NCBI GenBank assembly: GCA_018970545.1
Contig: JAGWWC010000009.1
Location: forward strand, 1-42,848
DNA: 42,848 nt
Direction of reading: 5' to 3'
From: Betaproteobacteria bacterium
GTDB lineage: Bacteria > Pseudomonadota > Gammaproteobacteria > Burkholderiales > Burkholderiaceae_A
Position numbers and translations under genes: made by a program
The notes under the pieces: generated by a model
The model's input: the letters and a program-made list of their open reading frames with translations, nothing else
Database searches by the model: none
Told to the model about the DNA's origin: nothing
Shown here: positions 22,811 through 32,151 of the stretch, piece after piece
Numbering within the stretch: the stretch's first letter is position 1
Layout of the letters: every line of letters starts with the position of its first letter

Positions 22811-23380
22811 CTGCCGCGCGCGGCGAATCACAATTCGACTCATAAGAAACATGGTGACTACTCCCAGAAGATCTCCAGCCATCATCAGCGATAGCTGCCA
22901 GGGAGCCAGATGAAAGTCCAGCTCAAGTAGGCCCCAGAAAATACCGTGCGTCACTGCATTACACGCACAGTAAATTCCAGTTAACGCCAGCAGATTCCAG
23001 AACGTAATCGGCACGCGTGCAACGCCCATGGCCTGACGCAGCACGGCATGGGCGAATATGATCGCCAAGCAGGCGGCAGCGGCATCGGCTGCGGCAAAAG
23101 AGATCGGAAGCCCATGGTAGGCCACCGACATGAAAAAACTTCCAGCCCCAATCCCAATTACGGCAGGAATCCCCGCCACCATGATCGAAATCATTCGGAC
23201 AAAGGCGGGCAAATAGATCAGGGAGATTTTTCCGGGGACCACGTCAAAAACTGGACTGGCCTGCATGGTGAGCCAATGCAGCAGCGCGAACGTCCCGGCG
23301 AACCCGAGCATCCATCTGAATCCCCGCAGCAGTCGCTGCAGGCCAATTCCTGGGCTCAAGTGCCGAGCGAGTCGGCCCAA
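22799..23380 (-). CDS. integral membrane protein of unknown function
   Basis: 193 residues from a TTG at 23380; an ATG at 23311 (Met24) is the alternative. The longer form supplies a basic stretch (RHL..RLLRGFR) before the first helix, as the positive-inside rule would like. Five or six hydrophobic helices, ending in a basic tail (RIVIRRARQ). It resembles MASE1-like sensor membrane domains but has no output domain. It overlaps the regulator gene upstream by 25 bases and pgi's end by 12. Confidence 0.65.
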   Translation of the reverse strand: MGRLARHLSPGIGLQRLLRGFRWMLGFAGTFALLHWLTMQASPVFDVVPGKISLIYLPAFVRMISIMVAGIPAVIGIGAGSFFMSVAYHGLPISFAAADAAAACLAIIFAHAVLRQAMGVARVPITFWNLLALTGIYCACNAVTHGIFWGLLELDFHLAPWQLSLMMAGDLLGVVTMFLMSRIVIRRARQLSF

Positions 23381-23712
23381 GCATTCACTCGCTTTGATAG
23401 CCGAACAAGCAGCTTTCGGGCGCGATCGGTGGGGCTGACAATCCGTCGTCGGGTATCGCGGGGATCCACTTCGAGGCTAATAAATCCCTCACGCTCCAGG
23501 ATCGATAGGCATTTGTGTATCGTGGCAGGGGAAGCCACCTGAGAATTCACCACTACCGACTGTACAAACATCGACTGGCCGGGGGCATAATTCAACACAA
23601 TCCACTCCAGCAGCCGCTGGCTGCGATCATCCAGGGTCTTATACTCAGGGTCAGAACTGATGACCTCGATCAACTGCCGGAGATTAATCCACGCGTTTTC
23701 TTGGTTAGTCAT
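23356..23712 (-). CDS. MarR-like winged-helix regulator
   Basis: 118 residues, a single winged-helix domain: LDDRSQRLLEWIVLNYAPGQ, the recognition region SQVASPATIHKCLSILEREG, then the wing ISLEVDPRDTRRRIVSPT. It lacks the long flanking helices of full MarR proteins but fits the small MarR-like transcription factors of betaproteobacteria. It overlaps the membrane protein gene by 25 bases, so the two are probably coexpressed. Ligand and targets unknown. Confidence 0.78.
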   Translation of the reverse strand: MTNQENAWINLRQLIEVISSDPEYKTLDDRSQRLLEWIVLNYAPGQSMFVQSVVVNSQVASPATIHKCLSILEREGFISLEVDPRDTRRRIVSPTDRARKLLVRLSKRVNAWADSLGT

Positions 23713-23801
23713 AAGTCGGCCCTTTTGTGCATGACGAGTCGGTGAGTAACGATCAGCGAGATGCTATCAAAAACAAGATGACTTCATTGAAAAAATACCA
23801 A

Positions 23802-23875
23802 GCGGGTGTAGTTCAATGGCAGAACGAAAGCTTCCCAAGCTTTAGACGAGGGTTCGATCCCCTTCACCCGCTCCA
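23802..23875 (+). tRNA. tRNA-Gly (anticodon CCC)
   Basis: 74 bases with encoded CCA. Acceptor arms GCGGGTG (23802-23808) and CACCCGC (23865-23871), discriminator U. Anticodon stem AAAGC/GCTTT with loop TTCCCAA, giving anticodon CCC (reads GGG). T-arm GGGTTCGATCCCC. Both arms pair cleanly. Confidence 0.96.
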
Positions 23876-23916
23876 GAATTCTCAAACCCAGCGATAACCA
23901 GCGACTCAAAAAATTT

Positions 23917-25023
23917 ATGCAACGCAGCACCTCTTTCGATTTCACCCTACAAAATGCTCAGGGAGAATCTTGTGTCGCACAAGCCTGGGCGAAGGTACAG
24001 CCAGCCATAGAAGCCTCGGAGCGCTTCGCGCTAAAGCAACAAATCCAAGCAGCATTAATTGATCGCGATGCGGTGTTAATCGCTCATTATTACGTAGACG
24101 GCGATCTGCAAGACCTGGCCCTCGAAACAGGCGGCTTTGTTGCTGACTCTCTGGAGATGGCGCGATTCGGCCGTAGTCACTCAGGTAAGACCGTGGTGGT
24201 CGCGGGCGTCCGTTTCATGGGCGAAACGGCCAAGATCCTGAGCCCGGAAAAAACCGTCCTGATGCCGGATCTTGGGGCCACCTGCTCTCTGGATCTCGGC
24301 TGCCCAGCAGATGAATTCTCGACGTTTTGTGACGCTCACCCTGATCGAACAGTGGTGGTCTACGCCAACACCAGTGCCGCTGTGAAAGCGCGGGCCGACT
24401 GGATGGTCACCAGCTCATGCGCCCTGGAAATCGTGCAGCACTTAAAAGACCGGGGGGAGAAGATTCTTTGGGCACCCGATCGGCATCTCGGCCGATACAT
24501 CGAAGAGCAGACCGGTGCTGATATGGTGCTTTGGCAAGGTGACTGCATTGTCCATAACGAGTTCAAAAGCGAGGAATTGGCGATGCTCCGTCGAACGCAT
24601 CCAAATGCCCGCGTGCTGGTCCACCCCGAATCGCCAGCAGGCGTCATTGCTCAGGCAGATATCGTCGGCTCGACTTCGGCGCTCCTTAAGGCGGTCATTG
24701 AAGGTGATGCGGCCACGTACATCGTTGCCACAGATAAAGGCCTATTCCATCGCATGCGGCAGCTCGCACCCGGCAAACATCTGATTGAGGCCCCCACCGC
24801 TGGCGAAAGCGCCACCTGCAAGAGCTGTGCTCAATGTCCTTGGATGGCTATGAATGGCCTGAGAGGAATCCTGCAATGCCTCACTCAGGGGAGCGGAGAA
24901 ATTCAGGTGGCACCTGAGATTCAGCGGCAGGCCCACCGCTGCATCGACCGCATGCTGGAATTTACACAACAGCGATCGGGTTCCCTCAGGCAGGGTCTCG
25001 TGCCACATCTCGGAGCCGCATGA
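23917..25023 (+). CDS. nadA: quinolinate synthase
   Basis: 368 residues. Condenses iminoaspartate and dihydroxyacetone phosphate to quinolinate in NAD synthesis, using a 4Fe-4S cluster. Seen: [36 protein letters not shown], the cluster Cys in [15 protein letters not shown] and [13 protein letters not shown], and [11 protein letters not shown]. The extra N-terminal 25 residues are common in betaproteobacterial forms. It overlaps nadC by four bases (ATGA). Confidence 0.96.
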   Translation: MQRSTSFDFTLQNAQGESCVAQAWAKVQPAIEASERFALKQQIQAALIDRDAVLIAHYYVDGDLQDLALETGGFVADSLEMARFGRSHSGKTVVVAGVRFMGETAKILSPEKTVLMPDLGATCSLDLGCPADEFSTFCDAHPDRTVVVYANTSAAVKARADWMVTSSCALEIVQHLKDRGEKILWAPDRHLGRYIEEQTGADMVLWQGDCIVHNEFKSEELAMLRRTHPNARVLVHPESPAGVIAQADIVGSTSALLKAVIEGDAATYIVATDKGLFHRMRQLAPGKHLIEAPTAGESATCKSCAQCPWMAMNGLRGILQCLTQGSGEIQVAPEIQRQAHRCIDRMLEFTQQRSGSLRQGLVPHLGAA

Positions 25024-25895
25024 GCCCAGAGAGCTTGGCGCAGGCGCGTCAGCGCAATATCCAGGACGCACTCCAAGAAGACATTGGGCCCTGCGATTGG
25101 ACTGCGCAGCTAATCGCCCCCAACACTCGGGCCGAGGCGACGCTGCGGGTACGCGAAGCAGCCACTCTCTGCGGGCAGGAGTGGTTTGCGGGCTGTATTC
25201 TGCAGCTTGACCCCGCCGCCAGCATTCGTTGGCTCTTCCAAGAAGGTGCCCGTATGCCCGCCGATACAGTCGTCTGCGAAATAACGGCCAATGCGCGGGC
25301 ATTATTGACCGCAGAGCGACCCGCGATGAATTTCTTGCAACTGCTGTCGGCCACGGCAACCCAGACCCGCGCATTTGCCGATGCGATTGCAGATGCTAGC
25401 CCGAACCCGCGAGGCTGCGTGGTGCTCGATACGAGAAAAACGGTACCTGGTCTGCGCCAGGCCCAGAAATATGCGGTCCGGGTTGGCGGCGGCGAAAATC
25501 AGCGGCTCGCACTTTGGGACGGCATCCTGATTAAAGAAAACCATATTCTCGCCGCCGGGGGAATCCAGGCCGCACTGCGGGCGGCCCAGGACCTGAATGC
25601 AGGAATCGCCATTCAGATCGAGGTCGAATCGCTCGATGAGTTGCGCCAGGCACTCGATGCTGGCGCCAGAAGCATCCTGATTGATAACTTCTCGCTCCAG
25701 GCTATGGGCGAAGCCGTGGCGATTAGCCAGGGGCAGGCGCTGCTGGAGGCCTCAGGCGGGATCAGCCTGGAGTCGATCCGCGCGGTCGCAGCAACAGGCG
25801 TTGACCGCATTTCGGTGGGCAGCATCACCAAAGACGTGAAGGCGGTTGACTTCTCGCTTCGCGTGACCACCCGCCACGATCAACCGGCAGGCTGA
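25020..25895 (+). CDS. nadC: nicotinate-nucleotide pyrophosphorylase (quinolinate PRTase)
   Basis: 291 residues. Converts quinolinate and PRPP to nicotinate mononucleotide. Seen: [36 protein letters not shown] (ERxxLN-type motif with Met for Leu), [20 protein letters not shown] (substrate Arg/Lys), [39 protein letters not shown] and [20 protein letters not shown]. Translationally coupled to nadA. nadB is not in view. Confidence 0.96.
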   Translation: MSPESLAQARQRNIQDALQEDIGPCDWTAQLIAPNTRAEATLRVREAATLCGQEWFAGCILQLDPAASIRWLFQEGARMPADTVVCEITANARALLTAERPAMNFLQLLSATATQTRAFADAIADASPNPRGCVVLDTRKTVPGLRQAQKYAVRVGGGENQRLALWDGILIKENHILAAGGIQAALRAAQDLNAGIAIQIEVESLDELRQALDAGARSILIDNFSLQAMGEAVAISQGQALLEASGGISLESIRAVAATGVDRISVGSITKDVKAVDFSLRVTTRHDQPAG

Positions 25896-25911
25896 GGGCC
25901 AAAAGATCAAT

Positions 25912-25937
25912 AAAAAAACCCGGCCTCAGCCGGGTTT
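25912..25937 (-). terminator. intrinsic terminator between nadC and hupB
   Basis: Perfect arms AAACCCGGC (25916-25924) and GCCGGGTTT (25929-25937) with loop CTCA. On the minus strand seven T residues follow, so it terminates hupB well. On the plus strand the T-run is only three, so it is a weaker stop for nadC. It sits 20 bases after the hupB stop. Confidence 0.85.
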
Positions 25938-25957
25938 CTCAGGCCATCAACTGGACC

Positions 25958-26239
25958 TTATTTTTTCTTATTCACCGCGTCTTTGAAGGCCTTACCAGCG
26001 GTGAATTTCACGGTGCGGGCGGCGGCGATCTTGATGGTTTCTCCGGTGCGGGGGTTACGGCCAGTGCGGGCGGCACGCTTTCCAGAACCAAAAGTTCCAA
26101 AACCAACCAGCTGTACGGAGTCTCCCTTGGTGACCGTTTTGATGATGGTTGCAATCGTTGCATTTAAGACTTCGTCGACCGAAGCCTTCGATGAATCCGT
26201 GGCGCTTGCAACCGCTTCAACGAGTTCTGCTTTATTCAT
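25958..26239 (-). CDS. hupB: HU-family nucleoid protein
   Basis: 93 residues from [10 protein letters not shown] at 26239; a start seven codons earlier is possible but would be atypical. A complete HU fold: [20 protein letters not shown] holds the HU/IHF signature, with the DNA-intercalating Pro in RNPRTGE. Ends AVNKKK. A plain HU without the Ala/Lys-rich extension seen in some betaproteobacterial HU proteins. Confidence 0.94.
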   Translation of the reverse strand: MNKAELVEAVASATDSSKASVDEVLNATIATIIKTVTKGDSVQLVGFGTFGSGKRAARTGRNPRTGETIKIAAARTVKFTAGKAFKDAVNKKK

Positions 26240-26279
26240 GGTGGTTGTAATCTCACTCAAATTGTTGAAACGAAGGACT

Positions 26280-26288
26280 AGTGTAGCA
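26280..26288 (-). promoter_or_regulatory. possible extended -10 promoter of hupB
   Basis: On the minus strand TGCTACACT gives a TACACT -10 box (26280-26285) with the TGn extension. A TTGCTT lies 19 bases further upstream, too far for a standard -35. It would start transcription near 26273, leaving about 34 bases of leader. Confidence 0.4.
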
Positions 26289-26389
26289 GGGGCGTGAAGG
26301 CAGAAAGCAAGTCATACTCAGCTTTCTTCGGATCAGACTGCCTAGGGAATTCCCACCCGCTGTCGTCACGATACCAAAAACAAAAGAAC

Positions 26390-27070
26390 ATGCAAGACGA
26401 ATTTCCCCAGCGAATCCGCTCTTTTGTCATGCGAAGCGGGCACATCACCCAGTCGCAACGCACCACTCGGGAGCGCTTGCTTCCGAAGTGGGGCCTGACC
26501 TTCCGAAAAGAAGCGATTGATTTTCAAGAAGTTTTTGGGCGCGCGGGGCCCAGCGTATTGGAGATTGGATTTGGAATGGGGGAGACGACTGCCCTCATCG
26601 CCCGCCAGCATCCTGAATGGAACATCCTTGCAGTCGATGTCTATCGGCCGGGCGTTGGGGCCCTACTCGCAAAAATTGATCAGAATCAGCTTGCGAACAT
26701 ACGTATTGTGGAATGGGATGCGGTTGAGGTCCTTGAGCATATGCTGACGGAAAACAATCTCGACGCAGTGCATATTTATTTTCCTGATCCTTGGCCAAAA
26801 AAACGCCACCACAAACGACGGCTGATTCAGGCGCCTTTTCTTGAGTTGTTGGTGAGCCGACTCCGCACTGGTGGCTTGATTCACTTGGCTACGGATTGGC
26901 CTGAATACGCAGACCAAATGCTCGCGGTCTGCTCGGCCCAGCCACGCCTCAAGAATCAAGCGGCAGCGGGATTTTCCCCGAAGCCTGCTTGGCGGCCCCA
27001 AACAAAATTCGAGGCCCGCGGCCTGCGGCTTGGGCACCCCGTGGCGGACCTACTTTTTCAAAAAATATAA
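26390..27070 (+). CDS. trmB: tRNA (guanine-N7)-methyltransferase
   Basis: 226 residues from the ATG at 26390; the frame is open to 26294 but that part does not resemble the family. Methylates G46 in the variable loop of tRNAs. Seen: IRSFVMRSGHITQSQ, VLEIGFGMGETTALIA (SAM site), the hallmark IYFPDPWPKKRHHKRRLIQ, and HLATDWPEYADQML. The 3' end overlaps the convergent uppP by 13 bases. Confidence 0.94.
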   Translation: MQDEFPQRIRSFVMRSGHITQSQRTTRERLLPKWGLTFRKEAIDFQEVFGRAGPSVLEIGFGMGETTALIARQHPEWNILAVDVYRPGVGALLAKIDQNQLANIRIVEWDAVEVLEHMLTENNLDAVHIYFPDPWPKKRHHKRRLIQAPFLELLVSRLRTGGLIHLATDWPEYADQMLAVCSAQPRLKNQAAAGFSPKPAWRPQTKFEARGLRLGHPVADLLFQKI

Positions 27071-27957
27071 ATGGCACTCAGCACAAAAACGCCGGCGAAA
27101 ATGCGATAGATCGCAAAGCTATTAAAACTGTGCTGGCTGACCCATCGAATCAGCCAGCGAATGACCAATAAGGCGGTGATGTAGGCCGACAGCAGGCCAA
27201 CCCCAAACATGGGTAAGTCAGTCAGCTGAAATAAATCTCGATTTCGGAGCAAATCATAGGCTCCCGCAGCAATTAATGTCGGCACTGCGAGAAAAAAGGA
27301 AAACTCAGTCGCAGTTTTGCGCGACAACCCCAACATCATGCCGCCGATAATCGTTGCACCCGAACGGCTGGTGCCAGGAATGAGGGCGACTGCCTGGGCG
27401 ATGCCCAGTTTCAAGGCATCCCCGTTGGTCAAATCAGCGCAATCGTGAATTCGAACTCGCTCTGGATGGTCGCGGCACCAACGCTCAACAGCAAAAATAA
27501 CGAATCCTCCTAAAATCAACACGATCGCCACCGGCACCGGGAAGAAAAGCAGGCTCTTGATCGCTCCGCCGAAGGCCAGCCCCAGCATCGCCGCAGGAAT
27601 AAACGCAATGAGCAAGTGGCGAGAGAGCCGCCATCGGGGATCCACCCACCACCGCCGAAAGTCTTGCCCGCCTCGGAGTGCACTAGGGAGTTTCCCCAAA
27701 GCCACGGGAAATTCGCGGACTGCGATACCGATAAAGCGGTCGCGGTAATTCCAGATTACTGCCACCATCGCGCCGGCTTGAATCGCAAGATCAAAAACCT
27801 TGGCGCGCGCATCATCAAAGCCCAAAAGCGCACCAAACAAGATCAGATGGCCGGTCGAGGAGACAGGGAGAAACTCGGTCAGTCCCTCGACGATTCCCAT
27901 GATCAGGGCCTTCACCAACAGTGGAAGGTCGCGCAAAAAGTCGAGTTGGAGTTCCAT
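27058..27957 (-). CDS. uppP: undecaprenyl-diphosphate phosphatase
   Basis: 299 residues, about eight membrane helices. The BacA-type UppP recycles undecaprenyl pyrophosphate for cell-wall synthesis. Motifs: GIVEGLTEFLPVSSTGHLIL with the catalytic Glu-rich stretch and PGTSRSGATIIGGMMLGLSR (the conserved Arg motif). It is somewhat longer than E. coli UppP (273). Divergent from a TetR regulator, with an operator-like repeat 16 bases before its start. Confidence 0.95.
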   Translation of the reverse strand: MELQLDFLRDLPLLVKALIMGIVEGLTEFLPVSSTGHLILFGALLGFDDARAKVFDLAIQAGAMVAVIWNYRDRFIGIAVREFPVALGKLPSALRGGQDFRRWWVDPRWRLSRHLLIAFIPAAMLGLAFGGAIKSLLFFPVPVAIVLILGGFVIFAVERWCRDHPERVRIHDCADLTNGDALKLGIAQAVALIPGTSRSGATIIGGMMLGLSRKTATEFSFFLAVPTLIAAGAYDLLRNRDLFQLTDLPMFGVGLLSAYITALLVIRWLIRWVSQHSFNSFAIYRIFAGVFVLSAIYIF

Positions 27958-27972
27958 AAATTTGGGGACAGT

Positions 27973-27993
27973 AGTGCATTGGCATTATGCACT
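27973..27993. promoter_or_regulatory. 21-bp inverted repeat, likely TetR operator
   Basis: AGTGCAT-N7-ATGCACT, a perfect 7-base inverted repeat with 7-base spacer, centred in the 54-base space between the divergent uppP (27957) and tetR (28012) genes. The size and position fit a TetR-family operator that could control both genes. Confidence 0.6.
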
Positions 27994-28011
27994 CTGATTA
28001 CAATACGCCGG

Positions 28012-28695
28012 ATGCAAGAAGAAGCTGTAATCGATATCGTTCAGGAAAAACAGGGCCCTCGCTGGAAGCGTCGTAAAGATGCGCGGCCGCAAGAGCTCAT
28101 CAACGCGGCCCTGAATCTCTTTGGTGAGTTTGGCTATTCCCAGACCCGGCTCGATGATGTCGCCGCCAAGGCCGGTATCTCGAAAGGGACTGTCTATCTC
28201 TATTTCTCCAGCAAGCAAGATCTCTTTGAGGCGGTGATTCGTGAACGGGCAGCGCCATGGATCGAAGTCATTCGCAATCGAAAAGACGACATATCGCAGA
28301 GCACGGAAGTTGTACTGCGCGAGTTCCTGCATTGGGGCTGGCAGCAGTTTCTCGAGTCCAAGCTTTACCTGATTGCCCGTATCGTGCTGGCCGAATCGAA
28401 TAATTTTCCGCATCTTGCCGAGACCTACCTGCGCGAGGTGATGGGCCCGGTACACGAACAGCTCACCGCCTTGCTGGCGCGCGGAATCGAGCGGGGCGAA
28501 GTCCAGGGCGAAGTCAGTCGGGAGCGGATCAAAGTCCTGCTGGCACCGCTGTCGTGGCTCGCCTTGTGGCGGCAGGCGCTCCAAAACCACAGCATCTCAC
28601 CCATTGATGAACAGGCCTACATCCGCGAGGCCATTGATATGGCGGTACGCAGCGTCATCATCCACAACCCGGGGACACCCCTTCGCGGCGCCTGA
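28012..28695 (+). CDS. TetR-family transcriptional regulator
   Basis: 227 residues from the ATG at 28012; the frame is open much further upstream but that stretch is antisense to uppP. N-terminal TetR helix-turn-helix: ELINAALNLFGEFGYSQTRL, DDVAAKAGISKGTVYLYFSS, KQDLFEAVIRER. The C-terminal ligand domain (about 85-215) resembles the AcrR/TetR C-terminal domains next to efflux genes. Downstream are pcm and a TolC-like gene, so it may also serve that run. Confidence 0.88.
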   Translation: MQEEAVIDIVQEKQGPRWKRRKDARPQELINAALNLFGEFGYSQTRLDDVAAKAGISKGTVYLYFSSKQDLFEAVIRERAAPWIEVIRNRKDDISQSTEVVLREFLHWGWQQFLESKLYLIARIVLAESNNFPHLAETYLREVMGPVHEQLTALLARGIERGEVQGEVSRERIKVLLAPLSWLALWRQALQNHSISPIDEQAYIREAIDMAVRSVIIHNPGTPLRGA

Positions 28696-28726
28696 TGCTA
28701 GACTCAGGGTCTTCCTGGAGTCCAGC

Positions 28727-29419
28727 ATGAATCCCGACTTTACCAACGTTGAGAACGCCCGCTCGAAGATGATCGAGCAGCAGATTCGGCCTTGGAATGT
28801 TCTGGATCCCAATATCCTGACTCTGCTGGCCGAGCTGCCCCGGGAGCGCTTTGTACCCCGCTCCCACCGCCATCTGGCCTTTGTCGACATGGAGCTGCCC
28901 CTGGCCCACGGCCAAGTCATGCTCGCACCTAAAGTCGAGGCCAGACTGCTTCAAGAGCTCAGCCTGCTGCCCAGCGATCGTGTGCTCGAAATCGGAGCCG
29001 GGTCGGGATACATGGCGGCCCTCATGGCACGTCAGGCCGCTGAGGTCATTTCGGTGGAGAAATACGAAAGCCTGGCGTTAATGGCACGACAAAGCCTGTC
29101 AGAGGCCGGGATTTCTAATGCCGAGGTGCTCCAGGCCAATGGCTTGGCGGAGGATTCTCGCTGGTCGCGCAGCATGTTTGACGCCATCGTCTTGTCTGGA
29201 GCGGTGGAAAAAATTCCAGACCATCTGCTCCGGCAGCTCAACCCAGGCGGCCGAATGGTGGCCATCGTGGGCTCCGTGCCCGTGATGCAGGCGATACTGG
29301 TGGAGCGCATTAAACCGACCGGCAGCTCGCCAGCCAGCAGCCTTAGGCAAGCTGTGCTTTTTGAAACCGTCACGAAACCGCTCGAAGATGCAGCAAAAAT
29401 TCCGCACTTTAGATTTTAA
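28727..29419 (+). CDS. protein-L-isoaspartate O-methyltransferase-family protein
   Basis: 230 residues from the ATG at 28727, preceded by CTGGAG (spacing six). SAM fold with RVLEIGAGSGYMAALMARQA, and Pcm-like N-terminal features: MIEQQIRPWNVLD, RERFVPRSHRHLAFVDMELPL. The family repairs isoaspartyl residues, but the usual catalytic stretch is less clear here, so this may be the betaproteobacterial Pcm-like paralogue found next to TolC genes. It overlaps the next gene by 32 bases. Confidence 0.8.
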   Translation: MNPDFTNVENARSKMIEQQIRPWNVLDPNILTLLAELPRERFVPRSHRHLAFVDMELPLAHGQVMLAPKVEARLLQELSLLPSDRVLEIGAGSGYMAALMARQAAEVISVEKYESLALMARQSLSEAGISNAEVLQANGLAEDSRWSRSMFDAIVLSGAVEKIPDHLLRQLNPGGRMVAIVGSVPVMQAILVERIKPTGSSPASSLRQAVLFETVTKPLEDAAKIPHFRF

Positions 29420-30755
29420 ATTTCAGTCTGCCGCCGCAGCACTGCTGGCCATCGGGGTCAGTTCGGCCTTCGGCCTTGATCTTTCCTCGGCCGCAAAAGA
29501 GGCCCTGAATCATGACGCCGCCTTCCTCGCGGCAAAGAAAAAGGCCGAAGCAGACGCCACGCGAGCGGGCCAGGGCAGGGGACTGCTCTTGCCATCCGCC
29601 ACAGCAACAGTATCAAGAAGCCGAACCGATTTTAATGTGGCCGACAAGGCGGGCACAACGCCATCAGCCAGCGCGATCAGTTACTCTGGGCGTTCCGGAA
29701 CGACTTATGTCGTGTCACTCACCCAGCCGATCTTCAGGTTAGAGCGGCTTGCCGTGTTCAATCAAGAAAAAGAACGGTCGCGCGCCGGTGAAGCCAACTT
29801 CACACAAGCCAGAATCGATGCACTCCTACGCGTCACTCAGGCTTATTTTGATGTGTTGGTGGCCCAAGACAGCCTAGCGAGCGTTGATGCGGAATTAAAA
29901 GCCATCGGCCAGCAGCTGGAGTCCGCCAAACGCAATTTCGAAGTCGGCACCGCCACGATTACCGATCAGCAGGAGGCCCAGGCCCGCTTTGATTTGGCGA
30001 CCGCAAAGCAAATTGCCGCCAGAAATGATCTCGAAGTCAAACGCAGTGGGCTATCGATATTGGTGGGCAAGCCCTTGCCAGAGCGGCTACTGGGTCTGCG
30101 CAGTGACGTGAACCTACAGAGTCCGGAGCCACTCGATGTTGCCAAGTGGATCGAACAGTCGCGCTCCGCAAACCTGCGAGTCCAGGCCGCCCAGTCGGCT
30201 GCCGAGATTGCACGCTACGAGGTAACTCGAATCACTTCAGCAGATAACGTCCCGACCCTCGACTTGGTCGCCCAGAAACGCCGGGTCGATCCCTTCACGC
30301 TGTCTTCCAATGTGTTTCCTCGGGCCGAGACCGATACCGTCTCGCTTGAGCTCTCGATTCCAATCTTCAATGGCGGCATTCCGATCCATCGGGCCAGAGA
30401 GGCGATCGCCCTGCGCGACAAAGCCAGCTTCGATTTGGAAAATGAGCGGCGAACTGCTGAGCAGACAACCCGAACCGCATTTCTTGGGGTGTTGGCGGGA
30501 CTCTCGCAGGTAAAGGCCTTTGAGGCCGCTGAAAAATCGAGCCGCCTGGCGCTCGAATCCAACCTGCTGGGCTATGAAGTTGGTGTTCGGATCAATATCG
30601 ATGTGCTCAACGCCCAGCAGCAGCTCTTCACCACCCAGCGTGACCTGTCGAAGGCCCGCTACGACACTCTGCTCAATAGCCTGCGGCTGAAGGCGGCAGC
30701 CGGCTCTCTCGCCGACCGTGACATCGATGATGTCAATGGCCTGCTTGCGAAATAG
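29388..30755 (+). CDS. TolC-family outer-membrane channel
   Basis: 455 residues from the ATG at 29388, chosen because it gives a signal peptide (about 1-30, AIGVSSAFGLD). Two OEP repeats of long amphipathic helices and strands: VVSLTQPIFRLERLAVFNQE, ALLRVTQAYFDVLVAQDSLA, VGTATITDQQEAQARFDLA, SLELSIPIFNGGIPIHRARE, and YEVGVRINIDVLNAQQQLF. This is the TolC/CyaE type used for type I secretion and efflux. No inner-membrane partner is adjacent. Its start overlaps pcm by 32 bases and its end overlaps waaA by 23. Confidence 0.92.
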   Translation: MQQKFRTLDFKFQSAAAALLAIGVSSAFGLDLSSAAKEALNHDAAFLAAKKKAEADATRAGQGRGLLLPSATATVSRSRTDFNVADKAGTTPSASAISYSGRSGTTYVVSLTQPIFRLERLAVFNQEKERSRAGEANFTQARIDALLRVTQAYFDVLVAQDSLASVDAELKAIGQQLESAKRNFEVGTATITDQQEAQARFDLATAKQIAARNDLEVKRSGLSILVGKPLPERLLGLRSDVNLQSPEPLDVAKWIEQSRSANLRVQAAQSAAEIARYEVTRITSADNVPTLDLVAQKRRVDPFTLSSNVFPRAETDTVSLELSIPIFNGGIPIHRAREAIALRDKASFDLENERRTAEQTTRTAFLGVLAGLSQVKAFEAAEKSSRLALESNLLGYEVGVRINIDVLNAQQQLFTTQRDLSKARYDTLLNSLRLKAAAGSLADRDIDDVNGLLAK

Positions 30756-32151
30756 TCTTTAAGAATTCGAGACAGCGGTCGGCAGCGCCGCGATGAGCAA
30801 TTGAAAACGCAATCGCTGCATCAGCCCGCTGCCGCAATTCGTGTGGATCGTCGAGGCAGCGCCGTCCCTGGGTAATCCAGTCGTCGAGATTCTCAATCTC
30901 AAGGCCCGCACCGCACGACTTCAAAGCTCGAGCGATCTCGTGAAAATTGAACATGTGGGGCCCGAAAAATATTGGCCGACCCAGTGCGCAGGCCTCCAAA
31001 GGATTCTGGCCTCCCAGCGGCGGCAAGCTGCCGCCGATCAACACCAGATCCGACATCTGCAGGTAGGCAAACATTTCGCCGAGCGAGTCACCCAGCAAAA
31101 TAGCGGGCGAAGCGGCATCCAGCATTTCATCCGGAGGAAACGTCCACTGCGCGGACCGGCGGCAGACTCGCAACCCCTTCGCGCTCACACTCTGGGCAAC
31201 CCGATCAAAACGTTGTGGATGTCGCGGCACAATCAGAAGGAGATCCTCGTCGGTCAGTTGATGCCGAGCCCTTCCCTCTAGCCACGCCTGCAAGATCTGA
31301 TCCTCCTCATCGTCGCGGGTGCTCACGGCCGCCCAGATGCGGCTGGCAGGCGAAACGCGTAACCACGGATTCTGAGTGAACGCCTCTCGCCAACTGCGCC
31401 CCTGCTCAAGCAACGCCGGCGGAATACTCAAATCAAATTTCATATTGCCGAGCACTGCAATCCTGGGCTGATGGCGAGACTGCCGTGTCGATGACGTCAG
31501 CGCAAGTAGCCGCCGAAAGCCCTCCGCATCGCGCTCGGTCTGCGCTGCGATGCCAGCAAGTCCCGCAACCGCAGGCCACGATAACCATCGCAGCCTGAGC
31601 AGACGTCGTGCCGATCGGGGCGAAAGCCGTGCATTGATCAGTGCCATTGGAATCTGGCGGTCACGCGTGGCCGCCAGCAGATTGGGCCAGAGTTCCGTCT
31701 CCATCAACACGCCGAGTCTGGGCTGCGCCCACCCCAGAAATCGATTGTTGGCCCACCGCAGGTCATAGGGCAGATAACACTGCAAAATCCGTGGCGACTC
31801 TGCTGACAAAAAATCTGCAAACAACGCGGCGCCGGTCATCCGTCCAGTCGGTGTGGTGTGAGTGAGGAGAACTCGGTGTGCCGCAGTCTGATCGAGCCAG
31901 CGCCGAATCAGCGGCTCTGCAGCGCGCGTCTCGCCCACCGAAACGGCATGAATCCACAGCAGATACCCTCTGCCGATCGGAGCCGTGCTCCATTTCTCAA
32001 AAGTCGCGGGCGCGCTACCCAAAAAACGCTCCGGCCAATGCTGCCAATAACCCGGCTGCCGAAGTCCCCGCCATAGCAGATGCAAGACGAGGACCGGCAC
32101 GATCAGCAGGCTGATGGCGGTATAGCCCCAGCGGGCGAAGGACTCGATCAT
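30733..32151 (-). CDS. waaA: Kdo transferase
   Basis: 472 residues from MIESFARWGYTAISLL at 32151, whose ATG overlaps the waaC stop (ATGA); longer starts run into waaC. One N-terminal membrane helix, then a GT-B fold: WIHAVSVGETRAAEPLIRRW with the catalytic Glu, LMETELWPNLLAATRDR, and in the second half LLIVPRHPQRF, LGDSLGEMFAYLQMSDL, LIGGSLPPLGGQNPLEA. It adds Kdo residues to lipid A precursor on the inner leaflet. Confidence 0.94.
   Translation of the reverse strand: MIESFARWGYTAISLLIVPVLVLHLLWRGLRQPGYWQHWPERFLGSAPATFEKWSTAPIGRGYLLWIHAVSVGETRAAEPLIRRWLDQTAAHRVLLTHTTPTGRMTGAALFADFLSAESPRILQCYLPYDLRWANNRFLGWAQPRLGVLMETELWPNLLAATRDRQIPMALINARLSPRSARRLLRLRWLSWPAVAGLAGIAAQTERDAEGFRRLLALTSSTRQSRHQPRIAVLGNMKFDLSIPPALLEQGRSWREAFTQNPWLRVSPASRIWAAVSTRDDEEDQILQAWLEGRARHQLTDEDLLLIVPRHPQRFDRVAQSVSAKGLRVCRRSAQWTFPPDEMLDAASPAILLGDSLGEMFAYLQMSDLVLIGGSLPPLGGQNPLEACALGRPIFFGPHMFNFHEIARALKSCGAGLEIENLDDWITQGRRCLDDPHELRQRADAAIAFSIAHRGAADRCLEFLKTISQAGH

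Noticed and set aside
26294-26389. N-terminal extension of TrmB.
   Set aside because: The first 32 residues do not resemble the family and overlap the likely hupB promoter region; the ATG at 26390 gives the normal length.
27616-28011. Upstream extension of the TetR reading frame.
   Set aside because: It runs antisense through uppP and lacks similarity; the helix-turn-helix begins just after the ATG at 28012.
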